Shown: positions 22,640 through 32,334 of the stretch, piece after piece | How the letters are laid out: each line of letters opens with the position of its first letter | Numbering within the stretch: position 1 is the stretch's first letter | Source of the DNA: Triatoma infestans | Taxonomy: Eukaryota > Arthropoda > Insecta > Hemiptera > Reduviidae | Direction: 5' to 3' | DNA: 64,000 nt | NCBI GenBank assembly: GCA_011037195.1 | Contig: JAAEAF010001988.1 | Location: 46,741 to 110,740 of the forward strand | Position numbers and translations under genes: made by a program | The notes under the pieces: generated by a model | What the model was told of the DNA's origin: nothing | The model's input: the letters and a program-made list of their open reading frames with translations, nothing else | Databases searched by the model: none

Positions 22640-23200
22640 TTAAAATATTATAATCGTGTCAAATTTTCATATTGTTATCACCGGAAATAGACGTCTTGTG
22701 GTCCCCTCAGTTAGCGAAATTGATTTTTGGAATATGGTGTGTGTGTGTGTAAAGCCTGCGTAGCACAAATATGAAAAATTACAGGAAATTCAAATTTAAC
22801 ATTTCCTTTGAGTATCACCGAAGGACGTAATCTGAAAAACACTTTCCAACCGGAAGTACTTTGGTAAATGGATTTTTCAGTTTTTTCCTATTTTCTCAAA
22901 AATAACTCATATAAGTTTCCTTAAACTTCGTATATATGCTACCTGTTGCATTATGACTGTTATTTAAAATATTTTTCTAGGGATATTCATTTAAATATTA
23001 ATCAGAAGTAAAGTGGTGCGAGAATTCCGAGTCTGAAGAAATTTAGTTAACTAAAATTGTGCCTTTATTACAGATTTCTGTGATTTTCTCCATAAAGACA
23101 CCATCGGGTTTCATTAAACTTGGTATCCTAACTATATATATAGAGACATATCTTTTCCAATTTGGTTATAACCTGGGACAATTTTTATCATACAGTCTTA
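22640..23200 (+). repeat. Dispersed repeat D
   Basis: TATAATCGTGTCAAATTTTC, a CACCGGAAATA block, GGTCCCC, and a short (GT)n near 22737-22750. The section ATTTTCTCCATAAAGACACC to TTGGTATCCTAACTATA matches the minus-strand copy near 56870-56905. Other copies are at 29460-30450, 38215-38825, 39598-40200, 51040-51491, 56810-57465 and 61520-61915. Class unknown. Confidence 0.65.
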
Positions 23201-23680
23201 CGATATAACCAGCACATTTCCATTTTAACAATTTTCTCGTTCTTACTAAAGTTATATGTAGTCTTGTGTCATTCCTAATTTTTTGGTTTTTACTTTTTTT
23301 TTGGCTTCTCTGGTAATTTCTGGATTATCGGTTGTTTGTAAATGATCAAATTTTTGATCCATATATTAATGCTGGCAAAACACAGGTTTTTCAAAATTTT
23401 TACTTAATTTCCCAGGCTTATTTTATTGTTTATTTTTTTTTTTTAATAAACTTCAGTGACCAAAATTACGTCAAGGTCATAGAACTTCTTTTTCAACTCT
23501 TTCTCTAAAAAATGATAAGATGTCCCATAACGAGGACATCTTAACTCCAGCTTAGTTTGCGTCCTAGCTGAATCGTCTTCCTTCTTTTTGATCATCAAAT
23601 AAATGTTAAAATACAAATAATAATAATAATATAATTGAACTGCCACTTAAGCTGATTTGCAGAATAAAATAATTTTATTT
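23201..23680. other. No gene recognised
   Basis: AT-rich; the 67-codon minus ORF at 23443-23646 has no recognisable motif. Confidence 0.5.
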
Positions 23681-23945
23681 GTTTTTTTTTTATCCTCAGT
23701 GGGGAGGGATCAAGCCCTATGCTATCCAGAGCTCCTCTAGGCCCACATAGCTACCCCAAATATCAGAGCCTTCCCAGTGCACTGCCGCCTTCCCGGACAG
23801 TGTTCTCTCGTGACAGACAGCGCTATTCATCACCTGACAGTGAGCTGGAAGAGGTTCCTAGGAAGAGAAAATCTAAGAGCAGTACTGCTGGACTCGAACC
23901 GGCACATTGCTAGTCCAGCGCACTACCACTGAGCTAATCCCTTCC
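23681..23945 (-). repeat. tRNA-derived SINE with LINE-like tail (tail type B)
   Basis: Minus strand: A box TAGCTCAGTGG (23926-23936) and B box GGTTCGAGTCC (23890-23900) are intact. The body TTCCTAGGAACCTC...CAGCTCACTGTC matches the other SINEs. The 3' tail (23701-23761 on plus) is different: GGGGTAGCTATGTGGGC...CTCTGGATAGCATAGGGCTT. It matches the 3' end of the LINE at 55815-56565. A poly(A) tail follows (poly-T 23681-23692). Confidence 0.85.
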
Positions 23946-24139
23946 CTCATAATTATTTATTTATTTTTTTTATTTTTTTTATCATTCCATATAAATGGCC
24001 ATTTAAGATGTTTTGCAAAAAATAATAATAATAATTTTATTTATAGAATTAAATTTCCACCCATCTGGCCACGTCCCTTGACCTAATTTAAGAGTTTAGT
24101 TTTTTAAAAATACTGTTAAATCAGTTAGTTGAAACTAAG

Positions 24140-24290
24140 TTTGCTCTGTGCATGTCTATGTTGTCACACTGTCTGAAAAACGCATCCTGAAGATGGGCGA
24201 ACGCCCGAAACCGGTCATTTAAAAAAAAAACAAAGATGACCACAAAATGAAGCAGGCTACCATGGAAAATGTCTCTGATAGGGAAGAAAA
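24140..24290 (+). repeat. Single arm of the hammerhead foldback element
   Basis: Carries TGCTCTGTGCATGTCTATGT, CACACTGTCTG, the hammerhead motif, then a 10-A insertion, AAAATGAAGCAGGCTACCAT and the terminal GGAAAATGTCTCTGAT. It matches one arm of the elements at 10559 and 60259. The opposing arm is absent. Confidence 0.75.
24187..24216 (+). ncRNA. Minimal hammerhead ribozyme motif, stem I weakened
   Basis: CUGAAGA, extra U, GGGC-GAAC-GCCC, GAAA and ACCGGUC are intact. The 3' side of stem I is AUUU, where a complete copy has GAUG, followed by an A-tract that interrupts the element. Stem I would be weak. Confidence 0.65.
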
Positions 24291-25253
24291 GTTTATTGTA
24301 TTTTATTCACCAGGAATGTCAGTCAGTAGATTAAAGATTCTATTAGGATGGCAAGGTTAAAAGTACAGTGCTATTCCAGGATATGTTCTGCTATAATTGG
24401 GTTACCATCAGGAATTGTGCTTATGTGAGTATATAGGAAGAACACAATTTCCACTACCTCCATATTTACCTGTTCTACATCTTTAAACAGAAACAGTACA
24501 ATTCACTTTCTTGCTTTTCAATTTACAACTAAGTTATTGGTGGGGCAAAAACTACAGGAAGGGAAATTTTGAAAAGTTTATTGTACAATTTAGAATAAAG
24601 TTTCCCTTTCAATTGCTTGGCCATTAAGTTACTAAATATGTTGCTATACTATAACCTAATTTAATATTATAAAAACTTTGAAAATATTTTTTGTAGAGAG
24701 AATCATAATATTTATATGGGTAGGAAAGGAAGGAATAAAATTTGGAAAAAATAGAGATATGCTCTTCTAATATCATATGAATATATTCGAATAATAGTCT
24801 TACTTGTATTGTATGGAAAACGTAAGGTATTTTATAAAAATATAAACATATAACGATTGCTTAGTAAGTAATGGGCTACTTTATGATATGTAAAATAATA
24901 CATGTTTTTTCTCTCTATACGAAATTCTTAGAGAAAATATTATTTTTCTCATAATAACAAGGTTTATTTTTACGTTTATATGATGGAATATTATTTATAA
25001 AAACGTAATATAAATATAAAGATTTGTTTAAACATTACGGGAAGTAGCTAATTTTGACCAGTCTCACTTTAAATCAATAAGCAGATATTCACGTATATAT
25101 TGATTTTTAGGTAAGTTTCATCCCATTAAATCTTTAGGAATGTTTACAATCAACCAGTAGTCTAGAAAACAAATTAAGTATGCTCTTATTATTTTGTTTG
25201 TCCGTAAGATTTATTTGGCCTGGAGTTACAACCCATTTCCTATCATACCCCTC
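24291..25253. other. No gene recognised
   Basis: AT-rich sequence without identifiable features. Confidence 0.5.
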
Positions 25254-25308
25254 CTCAAAATACCATCATCAATTGCAGTTGTACAATTTTAAAGTCGATT
25301 CTATCTCT
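25254..25308 (+). repeat. 55-bp exact duplication, copy 1
   Basis: CTCAAAATACCATCATCAAT through TCGATTCTATCTCT is identical at 26260-26314, 1,006 bp downstream in the same orientation. Flanking sequences do not match. Confidence 0.9.
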
Positions 25309-26259
25309 CAAAGTCATGGTTGAGTACCCGTCGAACGAAAAATGTCTTACTGAAAACATTGGAAAGACTGTTGTTGGGTCATTACATTAAAAAGGCGATT
25401 TTTAGCGTCCACGTCCACTAATCTTCCTTCTTTAAGCACGCTAAGACCGGTAAATCTACAGATACCACATTGGATTCTTTCATTGGCTGCAAAATCAGTG
25501 AACTATTCGACAAACATCACTGAATAGATTTCATCAGAGAACCTTCTAAATAAATCCTACGGCCGACTATGTGCCGCATAACATTAATAGTTCCGGTAAT
25601 CGATTATAGAGGAGCCAGTGGAACCGCTTCCCCATTCATTTCATTTTCTATCCTATTCCTCGTTGTTATGATGAAAATATTCATAAAAATACATATTAAT
25701 TTTTTGAATGAAATGATTTTATATAATAATTATTATTTAAACTAAATTGCCTGCATTATTTGACCATTATTTAGGAATTTGATCGTTCCTGTTTTATTAA
25801 ATAGTAACCTGCTGTGTCGCGTATTTAAAACCCCACGAATTTAAACTACTTGGATTTCCTGTGGCAGTTCAGCTGTTGGCCGCCTGGCGGATGTACTATT
25901 CAATTCGTGGTTTATCAACCCGGTATTATTTAAATTTTGTGTATATAATAATCTCTCATCACTCTTTGAGTGTGTAATATTTTTATTATTTTGGCTGAAA
26001 CTTTACAAAGCCTCTATTTGAGCCCAGCTCAGACGCTATTTGTCTCACCTTCAGCCAATCAAATTCGTCCATTGGCGTACGAACACTTGTGTCTGTCTGC
26101 CAAGGGAATCGTCACTTTGTCTTCTCTGCCAGCCATTATTACGTATCACTTATCATGGTGCTTTGATTATTGCACTTTATTTCGCCTGTGTGTGTGCGTG
26201 TCGTTATCAGTGCTTATGCGTTTTTGTCAATGAAAATATAATTTTTCGTGGCCTTACAG
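25309..26259. other. No gene recognised; somewhat GC-richer
   Basis: Base composition is less AT-rich than the neighbours at 25860-26200, but the overlapping ORFs at 25970-26324 lack known motifs. It could be part of an unclassified repeat that carried the 55-bp duplication. Confidence 0.4.
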
Positions 26260-26314
26260 CTCAAAATACCATCATCAATTGCAGTTGTACAATTTTAAAG
26301 TCGATTCTATCTCT
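26260..26314 (+). repeat. 55-bp exact duplication, copy 2
   Basis: Identical to 25254-25308. Exact identity in otherwise decayed surroundings implies a recent event or a recent pair of repeat copies. Confidence 0.9.
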
Positions 26315-27123
26315 GTTCCGCTGAATCGTCATTTTACTAAGTTGGGCTGTTTGGATACTTTAAACCTGTTTTCAGCTAATTTATTCTCGCAACAAATATT
26401 ACTACAAATCACACATATACCAAGCGTGGTACTGGTAAAGATTCAACAATGTAGCCCTTATTCTCTATTTTTATTAATTATTATTATTTATTATTATATT
26501 TTCTTCTCTCTTTAGAGCTTCTTACTTTATATATTTAAGTGTTGCATTTTATCCATAAATCTTGGCAAGACCTTTTGTGCAGAGTGATTAAATTCACGAA
26601 TTTGATTACTAACAGGTTCTTCACATACTACAAGTCTGAAACCAGGTAATTATTTATTTTATTAGATTTCGTAAATACCTATCATTTAATATTTTTGCCA
26701 TTCTATTGGGCACCTTTTACTTGTGCCAGTGTGTAAAACTTTCTATTGGTTTTCAGCTAACCTCACCCATACTCACTTGTTAGGGTATTTTACTGCTTTA
26801 GTTTCTTGTAACCACTTTAAGCTGATCAGCTAGAGTTTATTGTTACAAATAGCGTTTCTTCATTACAGGACTAAGCACCTTTCTTATACAAGAATAGCTG
26901 TATCAGCTGGTACGCTGGCAAACTACAGCATACGCATAACTCTTCACATTATTTGGTCAAGGTCAAGGTATATTACCTATTCATTTCTGTTTCTATTCAA
27001 CAACTATTTCATTGTATAGTTCAATCCTTCACTGTGAAGGTGTAACCATACCTTGACCCACTCAATTACCTTCTATTTTGTGACCACTTGTCTTCAGTTA
27101 TAACTATTTCGCTAATTTTTTAT
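26315..27123. other. No gene recognised
   Basis: Contains TCAAGGTCAAGGTATATTAC near 26958; no element assigned. Confidence 0.45.
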
Positions 27124-27468
27124 TTAATCTTCATTATTCAGGTTAACACCTGATGGCCCTCCGATCTGGAAATTGACACCCGGTCTCATGGAAAACGACA
27201 TGGAGCTCTCGGTCCGACTATAGAGTCCGTCCGCTTGGCGTGTAAGCTCGAGCATGCTGGCTTGCTGTATTTTCTCCATGGCGACGCCACCACAATTGCT
27301 TCCAATTGGGTTATAGATAGCATCAAGCCTATTCTGCTCTAAGCTCTGTGCGGAACGTTTGAAAATAATACTATATTGTGGACATTGGTGATTCAAGATC
27401 TTAATAAATAGAGATTTATTTGTCGTTAGTTCTTGATGGTGTTTTTTGTTACCCCCCCGGTCTTCCAT
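27124..27468 (-). CDS. Unrecognised 114-codon ORF
   Basis: I do not recognise this protein. It is one of the longest uninterrupted frames in the window outside the LINEs, and its second half is less AT-rich than its surroundings (GSNCGGVAMEKIQQASMLEL, SMRPGVNFQIGGPSGVN). No signal peptide, membrane segment or catalytic motif is visible. The opposite strand over the same stretch also reads rather protein-like but with a stop, so the coding strand is uncertain. It may be a fragment of a gag-like or other transposon gene, or chance. Confidence 0.2.
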   Translation of the reverse strand: MEDRGGNKKHHQELTTNKSLFIKILNHQCPQYSIIFKRSAQSLEQNRLDAIYNPIGSNCGGVAMEKIQQASMLELTRQADGLYSRTESSMSFSMRPGVNFQIGGPSGVNLNNED

Positions 27469-28477
27469 TCCAGGTTTCTTTATTTTTGGACGTTAACTTT
27501 TCCACATATGGTGATTTCTATACAACTATTTGATTTATTAGTATTCGTTCATTGTTTCAATTTCAATAAAATTTTGTGAAAATATTTTAGTTCTTTAGTT
27601 TTGCATAACTTGTTCATTAATTAAAAGAACTGTAGCCAATTTTTATCGGAGAAATACGAAATTTAACAATTTCACTAGTACCCAGTAGACTAGTTATAAA
27701 ATTAATGTCTAGGTTCGGTAGAAGAATGTTTCAAATAAAAGTGATACGTGTTTCTTCCATCATAATAGGCAAATAAAGTTGGAGTAAAAAAAATCCATGT
27801 TAAAGAAATTCATTCAAATTAGAATTGCCAGAATGGTATGCGTATTTTACACCATTCAAACAAGAATTTGTGTAATTAAATTTACGATGTAATTAGTTAA
27901 TTATTCATTAAATCAATAATAGAAGTTCAAATTTACAATGTATTAATTCAAAAAGAAAGTTTTTTTTTTTTTTTTTTTTTTTTTCACTTTTTCCACTTAC
28001 TTAGGAAGGAGGTTTAAGAAAAACATGACCTAAATAAATACGCAGTGGTTAGTATTTTTTTTTTTCTGTCGGAAAAAAAAGAAAGGAAAAATACAGAAAC
28101 GTTCCCGTTATTAGGGGTTTTATGTTAGTTTTTCCCTTGTTTAAATAACATTTTAGACTTTTTTATGCAGTGTGCAAAAGGTAACACTAATGTAATCAAA
28201 ACTACGTTGGGTCAATAAAAGAAAGCCATATAGATTGAAGGATATGGAAAATAGACATAGTCTTCATAATTTTTCTAATAAACTCAATTTATTTGTTAGG
28301 TCTTGTGATTACCTTGAATATTAGTGATGCAAATAAAACTTTTCCAAGATATTATTATATTTGTTCCAATTTTTAATTAAGTTACAGAAAAGTGCTCAAA
28401 ATAATGCTTTAAAGAAGGCAATAAAGGTAGCAACTGAAATGTGTTTGGTGATGTTGTATTTGTGTGCTGGTAGCTTG
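27469..28477. other. No gene recognised; long poly(T)
   Basis: Poly(T) at about 27959-27984 and other A/T tracts. Nothing else is identifiable. Confidence 0.5.
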
Positions 28478-29261
28478 TGTAGCACGAGCGGTTTAGTAAA
28501 AGGGCTTGTAATTATATATGTTTAAGAGAGTGAAGTATCAGAAATAAGAAAGTAGTCACTACTGCTAACAATAAATATATTCTATTAAAATAATAACTAC
28601 AAGTTATTTGCAAGAAATAATTAACTTATAATATGCACTGATGCTAATGTAATGGTTGTAGGAGGAGATGTTGGTTGTAGATGTTGATAGATAAATAACA
28701 CCTCAATATCGGTATAAGATATATAATTGATATATATGTATATGACTGACTGCCAAGGACTGTATACTTTACACTACAAGAACTGAACAGACTGACTGAC
28801 GTGGCTAAACGATGTGTACAATTCAAGTGTGAGACTGTCAACAGAATATCTCCTCTTTGACTCTGTCTCTCGTATATATATCCAACTGGCCTCTCCTCTC
28901 CTCTCTCTCGAGAGTGGCTCTTTCTCTCTGATGCGTGGTGGGGGTTTACTCGCTAGTGTGGATGAGTGGTGGGGGTTCACTACCCCTACACTAAGAGAGC
29001 GAAAAACAAGTGTTCTGCTTTTGACTGTCTACAAACAACTGTCCTTGAAGGAATGCCCTCTCTAACGGGGAATTTTCTCTTACAAAACAGTTGGTCAAGT
29101 GGCATTGTTATTTTCCTAACGGATTCCTTTGCTTTTGTCTCTTTAGCAATAATGATCTTACATTTTAGTACCTGACTCTAAAATACATTATTTTTGCCAG
29201 AATTATTTCATTTAAAATATTTTACAAAACTATTTAGTTTTGCATTTCTTCTTCCACAACA
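28478..29261 (+). repeat. LTR-like repeat A, copy 2
   Basis: Same TGTAGCACGAGCGGTTTAGT start as 18835 and same 3' blocks, ending TTCTTCTTCCACAACA. It is about 290 bp longer than copy 1 because of an internal section (about 28620-28960) with a CT-rich stretch and two GTGGTGGGGGTT repeats. The ORFs at 28814-29065 and 28774-28980 are considered incidental. Confidence 0.5.
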
Positions 29262-29459
29262 CAACCTTATTTTCTAACAACCTATATTCTGTCGTCTGTG
29301 AGAGACTCACACGTTTTTTAGTTACTCCTATCCCAGCAAAAGGAAGTAAATTTACGATTGAGTTTTCACCACGATACATGTTTTCAGGTTTCCTGAGTCC
29401 GGAAAAAATGGTTCCTAGAATTGGTTTATATGTGTTGTGTATGTGGCCAGGCATAATTA

Positions 29460-30129
29460 TGTAAAAAACGGAAAAACTCTGAAAATATTTAAATTGATAT
29501 ACCAGGGGATGCTGCTAAAAAGAAGCGAAAATCGATCAACCAGAGTTTTACCAATTTACTGGAGAGTTTTTTTTTTTTTTTTTTGTAATTCTTTGCAGTT
29601 TTCTAGAAAATGATACCAACCATTTTAAGATAAACTTTTTATAAACTTTACAGATCGATCGCTTTATTTGTTACATTTTCTGGAAAAATTCATTTTGGTG
29701 GTTCATGGGAGGAGCTAATTCACAAATAAAATCCTAAATCCTACATTCATTTAGAATGATTTTTGAAATTAACTTTCCACTAAAATGCCATTTCTATAGG
29801 TTATATGATTCTATCATCTATACAAATATTAATAAGAATTAAATTGCTTAATAAAATTTCGGGGTTGAAAAAAAAATCGGTTGAAGGGAATTGCAATTGT
29901 ATTGAATCATTTTTCTAGTTTTAGGTTGTTTACTCCATAACATACCAGCAGCTTTTATTAATCTTGATATTTAACTACATGTATTTGGCTAGCTATAAGC
30001 GTTTTTTACTTTCTCTTACTCCTAGTAAGTGGAAGTATTGTAATCGTGTCATATTTTCGATATCGAGTTTTCACCGGAAATATCTGATTTGAGGTCCCCA
30101 GAGTCCAAAAAAGTGGTTTTTAGCAAATG

Positions 30130-30166
<37 letters not shown>

Positions 30167-30450
30167 AACAGCATACCTCAAAAACGAAAAATCGTAGAAA
30201 GTTGAAACTTGATATTCCGTTTAATCAAAATACAAATACACTACATTTGGCCGTCTCTCTTACTATGGTATGATGACGCACCATAGGTAGAAGGCCTCTC
30301 CTCTGTGAAGGTAACATGGTTGAACGACATGAAACTTGGTAAACCCCCTATGGCTACGACTCCAACTTTAACTATAGCGTGAAAATCTTTCATTTCAATT
30401 GCAATTAATATAGTATATAAAAATTTACTAATGCGTATGAAAATTCAGGT
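29460..30450 (+). repeat. Dispersed repeat D, two adjacent partial copies
   Basis: The second copy starts with the family hairpin (CTTTCTCTTACTCCTAGTAAGTGG, about 30009-30033, shown here only as landmark positions in part: CTCTTACT and AGTAAG arms). It continues TATTGTAATCGTGTCATATT and CACCGGAAATATCTGATTTG, and includes (GT)n at 30131-30160 where other copies have short GT runs. The first part (29460-29920) matches the inner section of the copy at 39598. Confidence 0.6.
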
Positions 30451-30800
30451 ATTCACCAAATATGAATATAAATAGGTATAAATATTCGTAGCACACAGAA
30501 GAATATACAAAATAACTGAAGAATTTCGCAATACGTTCGCTTCTGATCTCTCTACTCCTAGATTAACTTCCATGACGCCACGTGGTGGCAAACAAGAAGC
30601 AAAGCCTGCGTCTTCTCTCCTACCCCCGTCATCGCTCCTAGCTTTACCCTATGACTTGAAAAATAGAAAGACGAAATCAATTTTCCTTGCTACAAAAATA
30701 AAATTAATAAACTAACAATTTAGACCTTTACAGTAATTATTAATTAATGTTCGGTTATCAATTAATGGTATTTGGTTACAGTATATATTATTCAAATTTT

Positions 30801-31133
30801 GTGAGGTCCGGCCAAAAGTAAAAACAAAATGAATTCTTGCTAACGTTTCGATAAATTTATTATCTTTTTTTCAAACGGCGATTGGGAAAAGTCCCATGTT
30901 ACTAAAGTTATTTAGAAATAATCACTGACAAAATAAATACTGTTAACTTTATTCTAACAGATTACCAGTGCATTGTGTGAAAAAAATTAGGGCTAGTGTG
31001 GGAACTTCCTGGACCTGAACGTGTAAAACTCACTTGTAGATAAATAACTAGATAATAAATCAAAAAGGAATACATTTATCGAAATGCTGCGAATGAATTT
31101 ATCTTATTTTTACTTCAGGCCGAACCTCACGAG
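30801..31133. mobile_element. MITE-like element with ~60-bp inverted termini
   Basis: GTGAGGTCCGGCCAAAAGTA...GTTTCGATAAATTT at 30801-30858 is the diverged inverted counterpart of 31076-31133 (TCATTTTTACTT-like...GGCCGAACCTCAC). No ORF is inside. An inner 157-bp block (30873-31029) recurs at 31572-31732. Confidence 0.6.
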
Positions 31134-31249
31134 TATGTATAATCAAATTATTAATACCATAAACATGTTATAAGTGAGGAATAATGGTTCAAAAGCTGCT
31201 ATTCAAAGTCATATCTGAAGAATTGATGTTCTTAAATGAGACATTTTTT

Positions 31250-31410
31250 TTTTCTTTTACTGTATAAGAGAAAATGTTGCATTCGTATCAACTTTTCGAT
31301 GATGACTTTTCAACGGAAATATTGTTTTGATAGCACGGGAGCAATAAAAAGTGGTTTTAAAAAATAGCTATGACAGTATGGTGAGTGTAAATATAATACA
31401 ACTTATCGAT
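31250..31410 (+). repeat. Fragment of dispersed repeat D
   Basis: TCGTATCAACTTTTCGATGA, CAACGGAAATATTG and AAAAAGTGGTTTTAAAAAAT align with the early part of the D copies at 22640 and 30033. Confidence 0.5.
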
Positions 31411-31571
31411 TTAAATTCATTATTCAAAATTCCCTTCATGTTTTTCAACTACTTAAATTTATCTTAATTCTATTTATTTATAGAAAGTTACATTGGTCTC
31501 TGTTTCAGGCATGCTTCCACTTAATTACTAGTTCATGAAGGCGGTTTTTTTTACTCTAACTTTACTTTCCA

Positions 31572-31732
31572 AAACGGCGGTTGGAAAAGTCCGATGTTAC
31601 TGAAGTTATTTAGAAACAACCACTAACAAAATAAAGTACTGTTAACTTTATTCTAACAGGTTATCTTTGCATTCTACATGTGAAAGAAACTAGGGCTCGT
31701 GTGGGTAATTCCTGGACCTGAATGTGTAAAAA
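31572..31732 (+). repeat. Second copy of the MITE inner block
   Basis: AAACGGCGGTTGGAAAAGTC...GTTAACTTTATTCTAACAGG...TTCCTGGACCTGAA aligns with 30873-31029. The inverted termini are not recognisable here. Confidence 0.65.
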
Positions 31733-31959
31733 ACCACCTCTTTACTCTCTTGACAGATAGTAAACTACTTGTTTGTTAGCAATCTGATTTCATTTACTCT
31801 TGTGTCTTTTAATATTACATAATATCTGGTGCGACACACTCATATGACTTTCGCTTACTCAGAATTGGAAATAATAGATTTTCTTTAAACATCTGGCTAC
31901 CACAATTTCTATGGTTCTATTCTGGCACCCACAAAAAGAGTACTGACTCTTGTTCTATC

Positions 31960-32330
31960 TGTTTAATTAGACTTAGGAGACTGGCGAGAGATTCCAGGGT
32001 GAAGCATAAAGGCCTCAGTTTTTAGTCACTGAAGAGGCGAACTCTCATTCACAAAAGCCCTTCACAGTGGCACAATATATGCAGTGCTATCTTCTCTTCT
32101 GTCTGACAAAACCTGCATAGGCTATCCGTTGTAAGATCCGTGCTTCACACTGGCCGGTGTGAAGCCTACAGTCATCCTTTTGGCCGCATAGTCTTTTTGG
32201 AATATTTCAGCCGTAAGCATGGACGAATAGTTATTAATTATACTTTTCGCCTGGTCCGTCCTGGTGTTTTCGCCCCTCATTCTCGTGCTCTACTTTATAC
32301 CCATGCTTTTTGGCTACACTCATGAGGCAT
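31960..32330 (-). pseudogene. LINE C-terminal fragment (post-RNase H), minus strand
   Basis: On minus, near 32125-32055, DSLCRFCQTEEK then ALHILCHCEGLL matches the CxxC...EEE...LHILC pattern ending RNase H-bearing LINEs. A TGQC segment just upstream corresponds to the LTGHC block of its relatives. Outside this the sequence is too decayed to follow, so the boundaries are approximate. Confidence 0.65.
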
Positions 32331-32334
32331 CTTT

